DNA of 64,000 nucleotides from Anaerolineae bacterium (lineage in GTDB: Bacteria; Chloroflexota; Anaerolineae; Aggregatilineales; Phototrophicaceae), in contig JAJEBK010000003.1 of NCBI GenBank assembly GCA_022823945.1, positions 1-64,000 of the forward strand, read 5' to 3'. Of the stretch, positions 25,382 through 33,422 are shown in pieces. The stretch's first letter is position 1, and every line of letters begins with the position of its first letter. The position numbers and the translations under genes are program-made. The notes beneath the pieces were generated by a model. It saw only the letters and a program-made list of their open reading frames with translations, was not told where the DNA came from and did no database searches.

Positions 25382-26815
25382 ATGCACAAGATCAAAGCTG
25401 CTGTCAGGATCATCCCGCTGCTGTGCTTGTTGGCGCTGACGGCGCTTCCGCTGCAAGCCCAGGACGCAATGGACGCGAGCGTCTTTGCCAGCGCGCGCAT
25501 CTATTCCCATGTCGACCCCGCCGATATGGACGAGATCGCGCGGCACGCCCTGGAAGGCGTCCTGCCCATCTTTCAAGCAAGCGATGGCTTCATCGGCTAT
25601 TATGTGCTCACCACCGACGACAGCCTGATGTCGGTGAGCCTGTTTGAGTCGGCCGAGCAGGCATCGGCATCCAATGAAATCGCCAGCGACTCCGTCGCCG
25701 AACATATCGCCAGCCTGCTGCCAGAAAGTCCACTCATTATTCAGGGACCCGTCGGCCTGCAGATGGTCGTTCTGTCCGAGGGCATGGACACGCCGAGTCC
25801 AAGTTTCGCCACCGTGCGCATTTACTCCGATGTGGATAATTCGGGCGTCGATGCCGCCAACGAGCTCGCCGAAGAGATTCTGCTGCCGCAATTCCAGGAC
25901 ATAGACGGCTTCTTCGCCCAGCACACCCTGCACAGCGAGACTGGCATGACATTCGCGCTTTCTGTCACCCGCACCGCGGCAGCAGCCGATGCCGCCGACG
26001 AGGCTGGCCGGGCATTTTCTGCCGAGCATCTGACCGAAATCCTGCCCGGTGCGCCGACCAGCTACAGGGCGCAAGTGCGGGTGGCGGCGCTGGCCGATCT
26101 GCATGAAGGCGCGAACCTGGTGGACGAAGCCATGTCCGCCGATCCCTATGTGGGCATCCGCGTCTATACAGGCGTGAACCTGGCTGACATGGCTGCGATC
26201 GTGCAATCGGTCAACGAAGGATTCTTGCCCATCATCAGCGCAGCCGACGGCTTCATCGCCTACTTCCTGCTGCCGGCCGACGACACGCTGGCGGCCATCA
26301 ACATCTTCGAAACTGCCGAAGCAGCCGATGCTGCCAACGCCGCCGCCGCCGACTTTGTCGCTGAGAACATTGCGCCGCTGCTGCCCAACGCGCCCAGCAT
26401 CTTGCAGGGACAAGCCGATGTGCGCTTCTTCGCGCCGCTCGATGGCATGCTGGATGCCAGCGATGTGACGGTGCTCTATGCTTCGCTGCGCAACTACGAC
26501 TACTTTGATTTGACCGATAGACCCGAAGCCGCCGAGCTGGTGCGCACGATCTTCGTGCCAATCCAGCAGCAGATGACGGGCTTCTTCGGCTACTTTTCGA
26601 TGAACGATGGCGTGGACAAGTTGAGCGCGTTCAGCGTCTTCGATACCGAAGCCAACGCCTTGGCCGCCAACGACGAAGCGGCCGCCTTCGTGGCCGAATA
26701 CATGACGCGCTGGGATTCTGACGAGCCCACACGCATCAATGGCCAGCTGGGCGTGGCAGCGCTGGCCGGCGTCGACATGGGCGCGAACCTGATTGACATG
26801 ATGGACGACGCCTAG
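25382..26815 (+). CDS. Secreted protein of four tandem ABM-like ferredoxin-fold repeats
   Basis: ATG 25382 follows GGGAGA and begins a signal peptide (IIPLLCLLALTALPLQAQ). The mature part of this 477-residue protein is four homologous units of about 100 residues. Their starts are ASARIYSHVD, ATVRIYSDVD, VGIRVYTGVN and YASLRNYDYFD. Each goes on to a GF(I/F) motif as in ASDGFIGYYVL, a SVSLFESAEQA-like strand and helix, and an alanine-rich helix ending VAEHIA. The pattern fits the dimeric alpha/beta barrel fold of antibiotic-biosynthesis-monooxygenase-like proteins. Four units could form two intramolecular barrels. The role outside the cell is unknown. A good terminator follows, so the gene is a single unit with its own promoter. 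Confidence 0.75.
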   Translation: MHKIKAAVRIIPLLCLLALTALPLQAQDAMDASVFASARIYSHVDPADMDEIARHALEGVLPIFQASDGFIGYYVLTTDDSLMSVSLFESAEQASASNEIASDSVAEHIASLLPESPLIIQGPVGLQMVVLSEGMDTPSPSFATVRIYSDVDNSGVDAANELAEEILLPQFQDIDGFFAQHTLHSETGMTFALSVTRTAAAADAADEAGRAFSAEHLTEILPGAPTSYRAQVRVAALADLHEGANLVDEAMSADPYVGIRVYTGVNLADMAAIVQSVNEGFLPIISAADGFIAYFLLPADDTLAAINIFETAEAADAANAAAADFVAENIAPLLPNAPSILQGQADVRFFAPLDGMLDASDVTVLYASLRNYDYFDLTDRPEAAELVRTIFVPIQQQMTGFFGYFSMNDGVDKLSAFSVFDTEANALAANDEAAAFVAEYMTRWDSDEPTRINGQLGVAALAGVDMGANLIDMMDDA

Positions 26816-26846
26816 GCTGAATGCGCGAGGCAAGCCGCAAGAAGCG

Positions 26847-26879
26847 AAGGGCGCGTCCACAACGGCGCGCTCTTTATTT
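26847..26879 (+). terminator. Rho-independent terminator after the four-repeat gene
   Basis: Stem AAGGGCGCG (26847-26855) pairs with CGCGCTCTT (26866-26874) with one G-U pair and a ten-base loop. It overlaps the T-rich tail CTCTTTATTT. Confidence 0.7.
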
Positions 26880-26927
26880 GAAACCACAGAGAACACAAAA
26901 GCACGAAGGCGGATCCTGCCTTAGTCG

Positions 26928-28109
26928 TCATTCGCGCGCGCGAGCTCGAAAGCCGCGCAGGATGCCATAGTTGGGCAGGTGGCCGCCCTCCACACGCTTC
27001 AACAGATTCAACTGCTCCAAAGCGTTCAGGTCGCGCGCAATGGTTCGCAGCGACTTGCCCACATAGGCCCGTGCTTGCGCAGCCGAAAGCATAGCGACTT
27101 CCTGCTTTGTGACCGGCTTGTCGGTCAGCTTGTCGCTCAGATCGAGCAGCAGTCGTTTTTGACGCTGCCGCGCGGGCGATAACTTGTTGCCAAACTCGCC
27201 AACAAAGGTGGCATCAATTTCATCACGCCAGATTGACCGCATTTGCATGGCTTCGATTATCGTCAACTGCTCGTCCAAGCCATCGCGAAAGCCCTCCAGC
27301 GCATAATGCAAGAAGCCCTCCAGAGATGCCTCAGCCGTGTAGCCGCCATCGCTCCATTCGCCATGCGATTCTTGCAGAAAGTAGTAATAGCGGTCGCGAG
27401 TCTTGTGATAATGGTCGCTGGGCAGGTGTGCTGCAATATCCGGAACGCCAGCCTGTAGCAAGATGGCGAACTCAATTAAGCGCGCCATGCGCCCGTTGCC
27501 ATCACCATAGGGGTGAATCCAGGCAAAATAGACATGGGCTGCGATCGCCTTGAGAAGCTGCGCCGCCATCTCGTATCCCGCTGGAGCAAACTCGGCGTCA
27601 TTCAGCCAGGCGCAGAACTGATTTAGCAGCCGTTCCAGTTCCCATGGCGGGACAGCAAGATAACGCCCGACTGTCACGCGATGCTGGCGGATTTCGCCAA
27701 CCCTGACAGTATCGTTACCAAAACCATCCAGCACCAGCATGTGCCAGCCATTCAAACGACTCAAGGAGTACGTTGGGCTATCGCCGGCAGCTATTTCGTG
27801 CGCGACATGGTTTAAGGCGGCGACCATGTTGATGATCTGCTGTCGCTGATAGTCCCGCGATGGCGGAACCTGAAAGTCATCAGCGATTATCCTGGCGACT
27901 TCTTCTTCGGAGAAAGAATTGCCCTCTATAGCCGTCGTGCTATGCACACCTTTTGACAGGTAGATTGTCCTGAATTTCTGGCTAACATGCGCAGGTATCG
28001 GGATGCGAATGATCTGCTCAATGCGCGCCTGAATCGCACCTAAAAGAAGCCATTCACGCGCGCCAAGCTTATATGAAGGCGGAAACTTGATGAACTCGTG
28101 TATACTCAT
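26928..28109 (-). CDS. Fic-domain protein (AMP transferase type, class II)
   Basis: A 393-residue protein with the complete Fic motif HPYGDGNGRMAR at 199-210 and, before it, the inhibitory helix motif TTAIEGN at 58-64, which in class II Fic proteins folds over the active site. Fic enzymes attach AMP or other phosphate-containing groups to hydroxyl side chains of target proteins. The C-terminal 100 residues (MLSAAQARAYVGKSLRTIARDL) look like a winged helix, common in bacterial Fic proteins that may also bind DNA. No separate antitoxin-like partner is adjacent. It is divergent from an MFS gene, with palindromic half-sites in the shared upstream region. Confidence 0.92.
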   Translation of the reverse strand: MSIHEFIKFPPSYKLGAREWLLLGAIQARIEQIIRIPIPAHVSQKFRTIYLSKGVHSTTAIEGNSFSEEEVARIIADDFQVPPSRDYQRQQIINMVAALNHVAHEIAAGDSPTYSLSRLNGWHMLVLDGFGNDTVRVGEIRQHRVTVGRYLAVPPWELERLLNQFCAWLNDAEFAPAGYEMAAQLLKAIAAHVYFAWIHPYGDGNGRMARLIEFAILLQAGVPDIAAHLPSDHYHKTRDRYYYFLQESHGEWSDGGYTAEASLEGFLHYALEGFRDGLDEQLTIIEAMQMRSIWRDEIDATFVGEFGNKLSPARQRQKRLLLDLSDKLTDKPVTKQEVAMLSAAQARAYVGKSLRTIARDLNALEQLNLLKRVEGGHLPNYGILRGFRARARE

Positions 28110-28134
28110 TCTGCCCGATTTCTGTCATAGAAAA

Positions 28135-28188
28135 TGTCGCATCTTTTGACGATATTTCTGTCTGTACTATATGCGAAACTTGTCGCAT
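28135..28188. promoter_or_regulatory. Promoter bracketed by ATGCGA/TCGCAT half-sites
   Basis: On the plus strand TTGACG (28146-28151), a 16-base spacer and TATATG (28168-28173) form a plausible promoter towards the MFS gene. TGTCGCAT (28135-28142) lies just upstream, and the inverted pair ATGCGA (28171-28176)/TCGCAT (28183-28188) overlaps the -10. This arrangement suggests a repressor operator. The candidate binder, possibly the Fic protein's winged helix, is inference. Confidence 0.5.
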
Positions 28189-28324
28189 GGGTCAAGATCA
28201 TTCCGCTAACCTGACTGTTGCACACGGCGCAGGCCCCCAAATATTTTACGAACCAATCTGTGGGATTCCCGCGTACAGACGCGTATCATTGCATTTGGCC
28301 AGCTTTTTGATGGAGCCGTACCCC

Positions 28325-29494
28325 ATGACCCGACTGCTCGCCTTGCGCAATCATTTCGGCACGATCCGCTTGATGGCGCTGCAATTTCTGAGCCTGGCTG
28401 GCATTGGCGTCGCTTGGCCCTATGTCAATGTCTACCTGACCGATGTCGGCTTTTCGGGCACGGTTATCGGCACGCTGGGCAGTGGCGGCGCCGTGCTTTC
28501 GCTGGTGCTGACGCCGCTGCTCAACCAGATCGCCGATCGTCGCAATGCGCATCGCCGCCTCTTCATGCTCTATCTGGGCGGTTTTGCCATCGCCAATGTG
28601 ATCTTCGCCACCTCCAATATCCCGGCGCTGATCATGACGGCTGTGCTGCTCTTCCGCATCACCACCAGCCCCAGCCTGACCCTGGGCATGCAGCTGACCA
28701 TCACGCAGTTGATCCGCAGCGGCAAAGCCATCCTGGGGCAGATCCGCTCCTTCGCATCGCTGGGCTTTGCAGCGGCGAGTCTGCTGGCCGGGCAGCTTTT
28801 CGCGCTGGGTGGCTATCCGTTGCTATTTTGGGTGGGCGCGGCTCTCGCATTGATAAGCATCCAGGTGGCGACTGTCTTCCCCGCCAAACCGCTGCAAAAG
28901 CACAGCGCCGAGGATGCCAAGCGGCAACCGCGCAATCGTGGTTTTTTTGTGCTGGCTGCCAGCCAATTCTTCATCTCTATGGGCACCTACAACGCCTATG
29001 CCTTTATGTTCATCCACTTCAATCAGAATTTGGGGGTGGCTTCGGCAGATATCGGCTTGTGGGCGGCGATACTGGGCGGCGTAGAAGTGCCCTTTACCAT
29101 GCTCATGGACTCGGTCTTGCCCAAATTCCGCATGCGTAGCGCCTATATCGTCAGCGTGTTGGGCATCGCGGTGTTTACACTGGCGATGGGATTCGTGCCT
29201 AGCCTGCCTGCCCTTGCGCTGCTGCTGGTGTTTCGCGGTTTGACCTGGCCCGGCTTCTATCTGTCGTCATTTACCCTAGTCAACGCCATCAGCCATCCGG
29301 GCAATGTGGCGACCAATCAAGCGCTGCTGCAAGTAACCATGCCATCAATTGCGCTGGTGCTGACGGGCTCGCTCTTTGGCTGGGCCTTCGACAATCTGGG
29401 CGCGGGCGCATTTTTCGCCATCTGCGCGTTGATGTGCTTGGTCGGCGTGGCAATCGTCATCGCCGGCTTCCGCCTGTTTGACACGCCGGAATAA
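28325..29494 (+). CDS. MFS transporter (MFS_1-like)
   Basis: A 389-residue protein with about twelve membrane helices. I start at ATG 28325 because MTRLLALRNHFGTIRLMALQ is a sensible cytoplasmic N-terminus; in-frame starts upstream would add an unstructured segment. The loop after helix 2 (NQIADRRNAHRR) matches the MFS signature position, and helix 4-5 has TLGMQLTITQLIRSGKAILGQIRS. Its closest resemblance is to the MFS_1-like/nucleoside-symporter-like group, but the substrate is unknown. It is divergent from the Fic gene and followed by a family B repeat. Confidence 0.82.
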   Translation: MTRLLALRNHFGTIRLMALQFLSLAGIGVAWPYVNVYLTDVGFSGTVIGTLGSGGAVLSLVLTPLLNQIADRRNAHRRLFMLYLGGFAIANVIFATSNIPALIMTAVLLFRITTSPSLTLGMQLTITQLIRSGKAILGQIRSFASLGFAAASLLAGQLFALGGYPLLFWVGAALALISIQVATVFPAKPLQKHSAEDAKRQPRNRGFFVLAASQFFISMGTYNAYAFMFIHFNQNLGVASADIGLWAAILGGVEVPFTMLMDSVLPKFRMRSAYIVSVLGIAVFTLAMGFVPSLPALALLLVFRGLTWPGFYLSSFTLVNAISHPGNVATNQALLQVTMPSIALVLTGSLFGWAFDNLGAGAFFAICALMCLVGVAIVIAGFRLFDTPE

Positions 29495-29511
29495 ATCCCA
29501 GCGCTCAATTA

Positions 29512-29580
29512 ACCACCGAGTACACCGAGGACACCGCGTGTATTCACCTCAAAGGCACAAAGGTCACAAAGGGAGAAACT
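29512..29580. repeat. Family B repeat
   Basis: ACCACCGAGTACACCGAGGA then CACCGCGTG, CAAAGGCACAAAGGTCACAA and AGGGAGAAACT. Direct ACCACCGAG orientation, as at 45284, in the 191-base gap before the LplB-type operon. Confidence 0.7.
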
Positions 29581-29605
29581 CTGTGCTCTCTTCATCACGC
29601 AGATT

Positions 29606-29634
29606 TTCGACATTTGCTGTCGTCGTGTTATACT
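29606..29634 (+). promoter_or_regulatory. Promoter of the LplB/YtcP importer operon
   Basis: TTCGAC (29606-29611), a 17-base spacer and TATACT (29629-29634) with an upstream TG-T, an extended -10. It lies 51 bases before the permease start. The same TATACT box precedes the Roadblock gene. Confidence 0.5.
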
Positions 29635-29685
29635 GGGCGCAACCATTCTATTCCAATTGCGGCTTCGCGGCGAAAGTGAGAAGCG

Positions 29686-30630
29686 ATGTATAGCTTTAGG
29701 TGGAGCCGGGGCGTGCGCGGTGGCAAGCTTTGGCTGCGCATTCGGCGCAACTGGCAGCTCTATGTACTGCTGATATTGCCGCTGATTTGGCTGGCGGTCT
29801 TCCGCTATGCGCCCATGTATGGCGCGCAGATCGCTTTCCGCCAGTATTCGCCCGCATTTGGCATCGAGGGCAGCCCCTGGGTGGGACTGGCGAACTTCGA
29901 GCGCTTCGTCAATTCGCCCAAGTTTGAGCCGGTCATCGTCAATACGCTGGTCATCAGCTTCTATTCTTTGCTGGCCGGCTTCCCGATACCGATTTTGCTG
30001 GCGCTCAGCCTCAACCAGGTCAAGAACCGTTTCTTCCGCAACAGCGTGCAAATGGTAACTTATGCGCCGCATTTCATCTCGACTGTGGTCATCGTCGGCA
30101 TGCTCTTCCAATTCTTGCACCCACGGGTGGGCTTCACGGCGGTGCTGGCGGGAGTGCTAGACCAGCCCTCGCCCAATTGGATGGGCGACCCCGGTGCCTT
30201 CCGCCATATATTTGTTTGGTCGGGCATTTGGCAAGAGATGGGCTTTTCCTCGATTATCTATCTGGCGGTGCTCTCGACAATTGACCCATCGCTACACGAG
30301 GCGGCGGTGGTCGATGGTGCCAACCGGCTGCAGCGCATCCGCTATATCGATATGCCCGGGCTGCTGCCAACGGCGATGGTGCTGCTGGTGCTTTCGACCG
30401 GGCGCGTGTTGGAAGTCGCCTTCGAGAAAGTGTATCTGATGCAAAGCCCGCTCAACCTCAGCGTTGCGGAAGTCATCAACACCTATGTGTATAAAGTGGG
30501 CTTGCTTTCGCCCATCCTCGACTTTTCCTATTCCACGGCGATTGGCTTGCTGAAAGGCATTGTCGGCTTGCTGTTGTTGATTGCCGTCAACCATGCGGCG
30601 CGGCGGCTGACAGATCACGGCGTTTGGTAA
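29686..30630 (+). CDS. LplB-type carbohydrate ABC permease
   Basis: A 314-residue permease with the LplB/YteP pattern: a short basic N-terminus, WQLYVLLILPLIWLAVFRYAP, then the family-specific YGAQIAFRQYSPAFGIEGSP segment and GLANFERFV. Further on are PHFISTVVIVGMLFQFL and the EAA loop LHEAAVVDGANRLQRIRYIDMPG. LplB-class systems import oligosaccharides such as unsaturated rhamnogalacturonan or alginate fragments. The next two genes supply the second permease and binding protein. The ATPase is absent, as is usual for this class, which shares an MsmX-like ATPase. Confidence 0.92.
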   Translation: MYSFRWSRGVRGGKLWLRIRRNWQLYVLLILPLIWLAVFRYAPMYGAQIAFRQYSPAFGIEGSPWVGLANFERFVNSPKFEPVIVNTLVISFYSLLAGFPIPILLALSLNQVKNRFFRNSVQMVTYAPHFISTVVIVGMLFQFLHPRVGFTAVLAGVLDQPSPNWMGDPGAFRHIFVWSGIWQEMGFSSIIYLAVLSTIDPSLHEAAVVDGANRLQRIRYIDMPGLLPTAMVLLVLSTGRVLEVAFEKVYLMQSPLNLSVAEVINTYVYKVGLLSPILDFSYSTAIGLLKGIVGLLLLIAVNHAARRLTDHGVW

Positions 30631-30646
30631 GCGCCCGGGGCAGACT

Positions 30647-31567
30647 ATGGCAGCGATGAAGAGCTACGAGAGCAACATCAACAAGGTCAACGAATCGGCG
30701 ATTGACCGCATCTTCATGTTCTTCAACAGTTCGATCCTGCTGGTGATTACGGTCATCGTCCTGCTGCCGCTGATATTCATCGTCAGCGCGTCTTTCAGCT
30801 CCTCCGAGGCGGTGATGGCGGGCAAGGTTACTCTGTGGCCCGTGGACTTCAGCTTGCAGGGCTATCAGACGATATTCGAGCACAAGAAGGTCTGGGACGG
30901 CTTCGCCAATTCGCTGTTCTATACCTTCTTCGGCACGATATTTAATGTGGTGATGACGATAATCGCCGCATATCCCCTGTCGCGCATGGATTTGGTCGGG
31001 CGGCGTTTCATCACTTTCGCCTTCATCTTCACCATGCTTTTCAGCGGCGGCTTGATACCGACTTATATGGTCGTGCGCGATCTCGGCTTGCTGAATACGC
31101 GCTGGGCGATGATCTTGCCGACGGGCATCGGACCTTTCAACTTGTTGATTACCATCACCTTCTTCCGCACAACCATCCCATCGGAGCTGATAGAAGCGGC
31201 GCGCATAGACGGTGCCAGCGACTTCCGCATCTTTGGCAGCATCGTCTTGCCGCTGGCTCGTCCCATCATCGCGGTGCTGGCGCTCTTCTATGCCGTCAAC
31301 ACGCATTGGAATACCTATTTCATGGCGCTGATATATTTGAAAGATCAAGAGCTTTTCCCGCTGCAACTGGTCCTGCGCGAGATCTTGATAGAAAACTCGG
31401 TCGACGCTTCCATGCTGGTGGATGTGGAAGATATGGTCGCTCGCGAAGGGCTGCGCGAGTTGCTGAAATATGCCTTGATTGTGGTGGCGAGCGTGCCCGT
31501 CATGGCGATGTATCCCTTCGTGCAGCGGCATTTTGTCAAAGGCATGACGATTGGCGCAATCAAATGA
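30647..31567 (+). CDS. YtcP/LplC-type carbohydrate ABC permease
   Basis: The 306-residue second permease, 16 bases after the first. It begins with the family-typical basic and Asn-rich segment and FMFFNSSILLVITVIVLLPLIF, and contains SFSSSEAVMAGKVTLWP, FTMLFSGGLIPTYMVVRDLG and the EAA loop LIEAARIDGASDFRIFGSIVLP. The tail YPFVQRHFVKGMTIGAIKN-like ending is diagnostic of the YtcP group. Same operon as the LplB and binding-protein genes. Confidence 0.92.
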   Translation: MAAMKSYESNINKVNESAIDRIFMFFNSSILLVITVIVLLPLIFIVSASFSSSEAVMAGKVTLWPVDFSLQGYQTIFEHKKVWDGFANSLFYTFFGTIFNVVMTIIAAYPLSRMDLVGRRFITFAFIFTMLFSGGLIPTYMVVRDLGLLNTRWAMILPTGIGPFNLLITITFFRTTIPSELIEAARIDGASDFRIFGSIVLPLARPIIAVLALFYAVNTHWNTYFMALIYLKDQELFPLQLVLREILIENSVDASMLVDVEDMVAREGLRELLKYALIVVASVPVMAMYPFVQRHFVKGMTIGAIK

Positions 31568-31663
31568 GCGGGAATAGCCTGTCGAAAGGAGCGCCTATCG
31601 ACACTCAATAGCGCGATCTGACGAACAGCTTTGCAGACATGTAGACTGAAAGGACAAAGGACT

Positions 31664-33310
31664 ATGAAGAAGCTATCCAGGCTGATACTGCTTTTGCTGC
31701 TGGTGGCGCTGCCACTGACGGCCGCGGGGCAGGATATGGTATCGGGACCGGGCGAATTCCCCATCGTAGAAGAGCCGATAACGCTCGACATTTTGATGCT
31801 GGGGCATGCGATTGTGGAAGATTTCCCGACGAATACTTTCACCAACTGGTACAGCGAGCGCACCGGCATCAACCTCAATTTTGATATCGCGCCGCCCAAC
31901 GAAGGGCAGGAAGTGCTCAACCTGACCATCGCCAGTGGCGACCTGCCGGATATCATGGTCGGCTTCACGGTGGACCCCTCGACATTGGCGCTCTTTGGCC
32001 CGCAAGGGCTGTTCCTGCCGCTCAACGATTTGATCGAAGAGCATGGGCATTTCATCAACGATGTCTTTGCAGGCTCGCCGCAGGTGCGCCCGCTCATCAC
32101 CTCGCCCGATGGCACAATTTACGGCTTGCCCCAAGTTAACGAATGCTACCATTGCTTCCATGCCCAGCGCGCCTGGATCAACCAGGCCTGGCTGGACAAT
32201 CTTGGCTTGGAATTGCCGCAGACCACCGAAGAATTCTTCGATGTGCTGACCGCCTTCAAAGAGCAGGATGCCAATGGCAATGGCGACCCGGATGACGAGA
32301 TACCCTTCGCCGCCGCCGCGACCGGTTGGAATACCAATATCGATGGCTTCCTGATGAACCCCTTCGCCTATACCGAATTCCTCGGCAGCAACCGTTACCT
32401 GGAAATGAACGATGGTGTCATCTCCGCCGTCGCCAATACCGAGGGCTGGCGCGAAGGTCTGCGCTTCCTCAAACGGATGTATGACGCTGGCCTTTTTGGC
32501 GAGGAGAGCTTCACCCAGCCTCAAGAACAGTTGAGGCAATTGGTTGAGGGCGGCGATGTCAGCATACTGGGTTCGGTTGTCGCTGGTCACCCCGGGCAAT
32601 TTGCGATATTGGGGCAAGAGCGCTGGCTGGATTATGTCGCCATTCCGCCGCTGGAAGGACCCACAGGTTTGCGGCAGTCGCCATACAACCCTTGGGGCGT
32701 CGGCTCGGGGCAATGCGTCATCAACAGCCAGACGGAGCACCCGGAAGCGGCATTTAAGTGGTGTGATGGCTTGTACGACCGCGAGACAACTCTGCGCTCG
32801 GTCTTCGGCATCCCACAGTGGGAAGCGGCTGAGGGCGAAGACGGACAATGGAAATGGGCGGAGGAGGGCGAGCCATCACTGGGCGGCGAGGAATTCCCCT
32901 CTATCTGGCGCCGTCTATCTACCTTTGGCACTTTGCAAAATGTGCACTGGGCGCAGCGCGGACCGAGCTATCGTCCCAATCACTTGCGCTTGGGCGAGGC
33001 GCGGCGTGATGATGCCGCTGGCTTGGAGGTCGTGCTCTTTGAAGAAACCAACGCCAAGGTGGAACCTTATGCCCGCGATATCGCCGATGTGATCCCGCCA
33101 TTGGCCTACACCACGGCGCAAGCGGCAGAAGTTACCGAGTTGCGCTTGGGCATTGATGACTATGTGGCGCAGATGATGGCGGAGTTCGTGCTGGGTCGGC
33201 AAGATCTGGACGCCGGCTGGGACAATTATGTCGCCACGCTCGATGCCCTGGGCATCAACCGGATGGCGGAGATTTATCAAGCCGCCGATGACGCGCAGTA
33301 CGGCGGGTAG
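31664..33310 (+). CDS. LplA/YtcQ-type solute-binding protein
   Basis: ATG 31664 follows AAAGGAC, with a signal peptide LILLLLLVALPLTAAGQ. At 548 residues it has the long form typical of binding proteins paired with LplB/YtcP permeases. Supporting features are TNWYSERTGINLNFDIAPPN, LTIASGDLPDIMVGF, the calcium-loop-like DANGNGDPDDE near 200 where many family members bind Ca2+, and NPWGVGSGQCVIN. It captures an oligosaccharide outside the cell. A sulfatase gene follows after family A repeat copy 4, hinting at a sulfated glycan substrate; this last point is inference. Confidence 0.9.
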   Translation: MKKLSRLILLLLLVALPLTAAGQDMVSGPGEFPIVEEPITLDILMLGHAIVEDFPTNTFTNWYSERTGINLNFDIAPPNEGQEVLNLTIASGDLPDIMVGFTVDPSTLALFGPQGLFLPLNDLIEEHGHFINDVFAGSPQVRPLITSPDGTIYGLPQVNECYHCFHAQRAWINQAWLDNLGLELPQTTEEFFDVLTAFKEQDANGNGDPDDEIPFAAAATGWNTNIDGFLMNPFAYTEFLGSNRYLEMNDGVISAVANTEGWREGLRFLKRMYDAGLFGEESFTQPQEQLRQLVEGGDVSILGSVVAGHPGQFAILGQERWLDYVAIPPLEGPTGLRQSPYNPWGVGSGQCVINSQTEHPEAAFKWCDGLYDRETTLRSVFGIPQWEAAEGEDGQWKWAEEGEPSLGGEEFPSIWRRLSTFGTLQNVHWAQRGPSYRPNHLRLGEARRDDAAGLEVVLFEETNAKVEPYARDIADVIPPLAYTTAQAAEVTELRLGIDDYVAQMMAEFVLGRQDLDAGWDNYVATLDALGINRMAEIYQAADDAQYGG

Positions 33311-33318
33311 GCTTCGCG

Positions 33319-33420
33319 CCCCCACCCTAAATCCCTCCCCCATCGAGAGGGAGTGACTTCACTGAAAGTTCCCCCTTCCCTCATTTTGGGGGAAGGGGAA
33401 GGGGATGGGGGTGGGGGGAA
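33319..33420. repeat. Family A repeat, copy 4
   Basis: CCCCCACCCTAAATCCCTCC, TCGAGAGGGAG, then TTCCCCCTTCCCTCATTTTG, GGGGAAGGGGAAGGGG and TGGGGGTGGGGGGAA. It begins nine bases after the binding-protein stop, and its G-rich end abuts the sulfatase start codon, where it can serve as the ribosome site. Confidence 0.8.
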
Positions 33421-33422
33421 CG

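Noticed and set aside
25355..26896. 513-codon minus-strand open frame opposite the four-repeat gene
   Set aside because: Its repeats mirror the sense repeats, it has no ribosome site, and the sense strand has a signal peptide, promoter and terminator.
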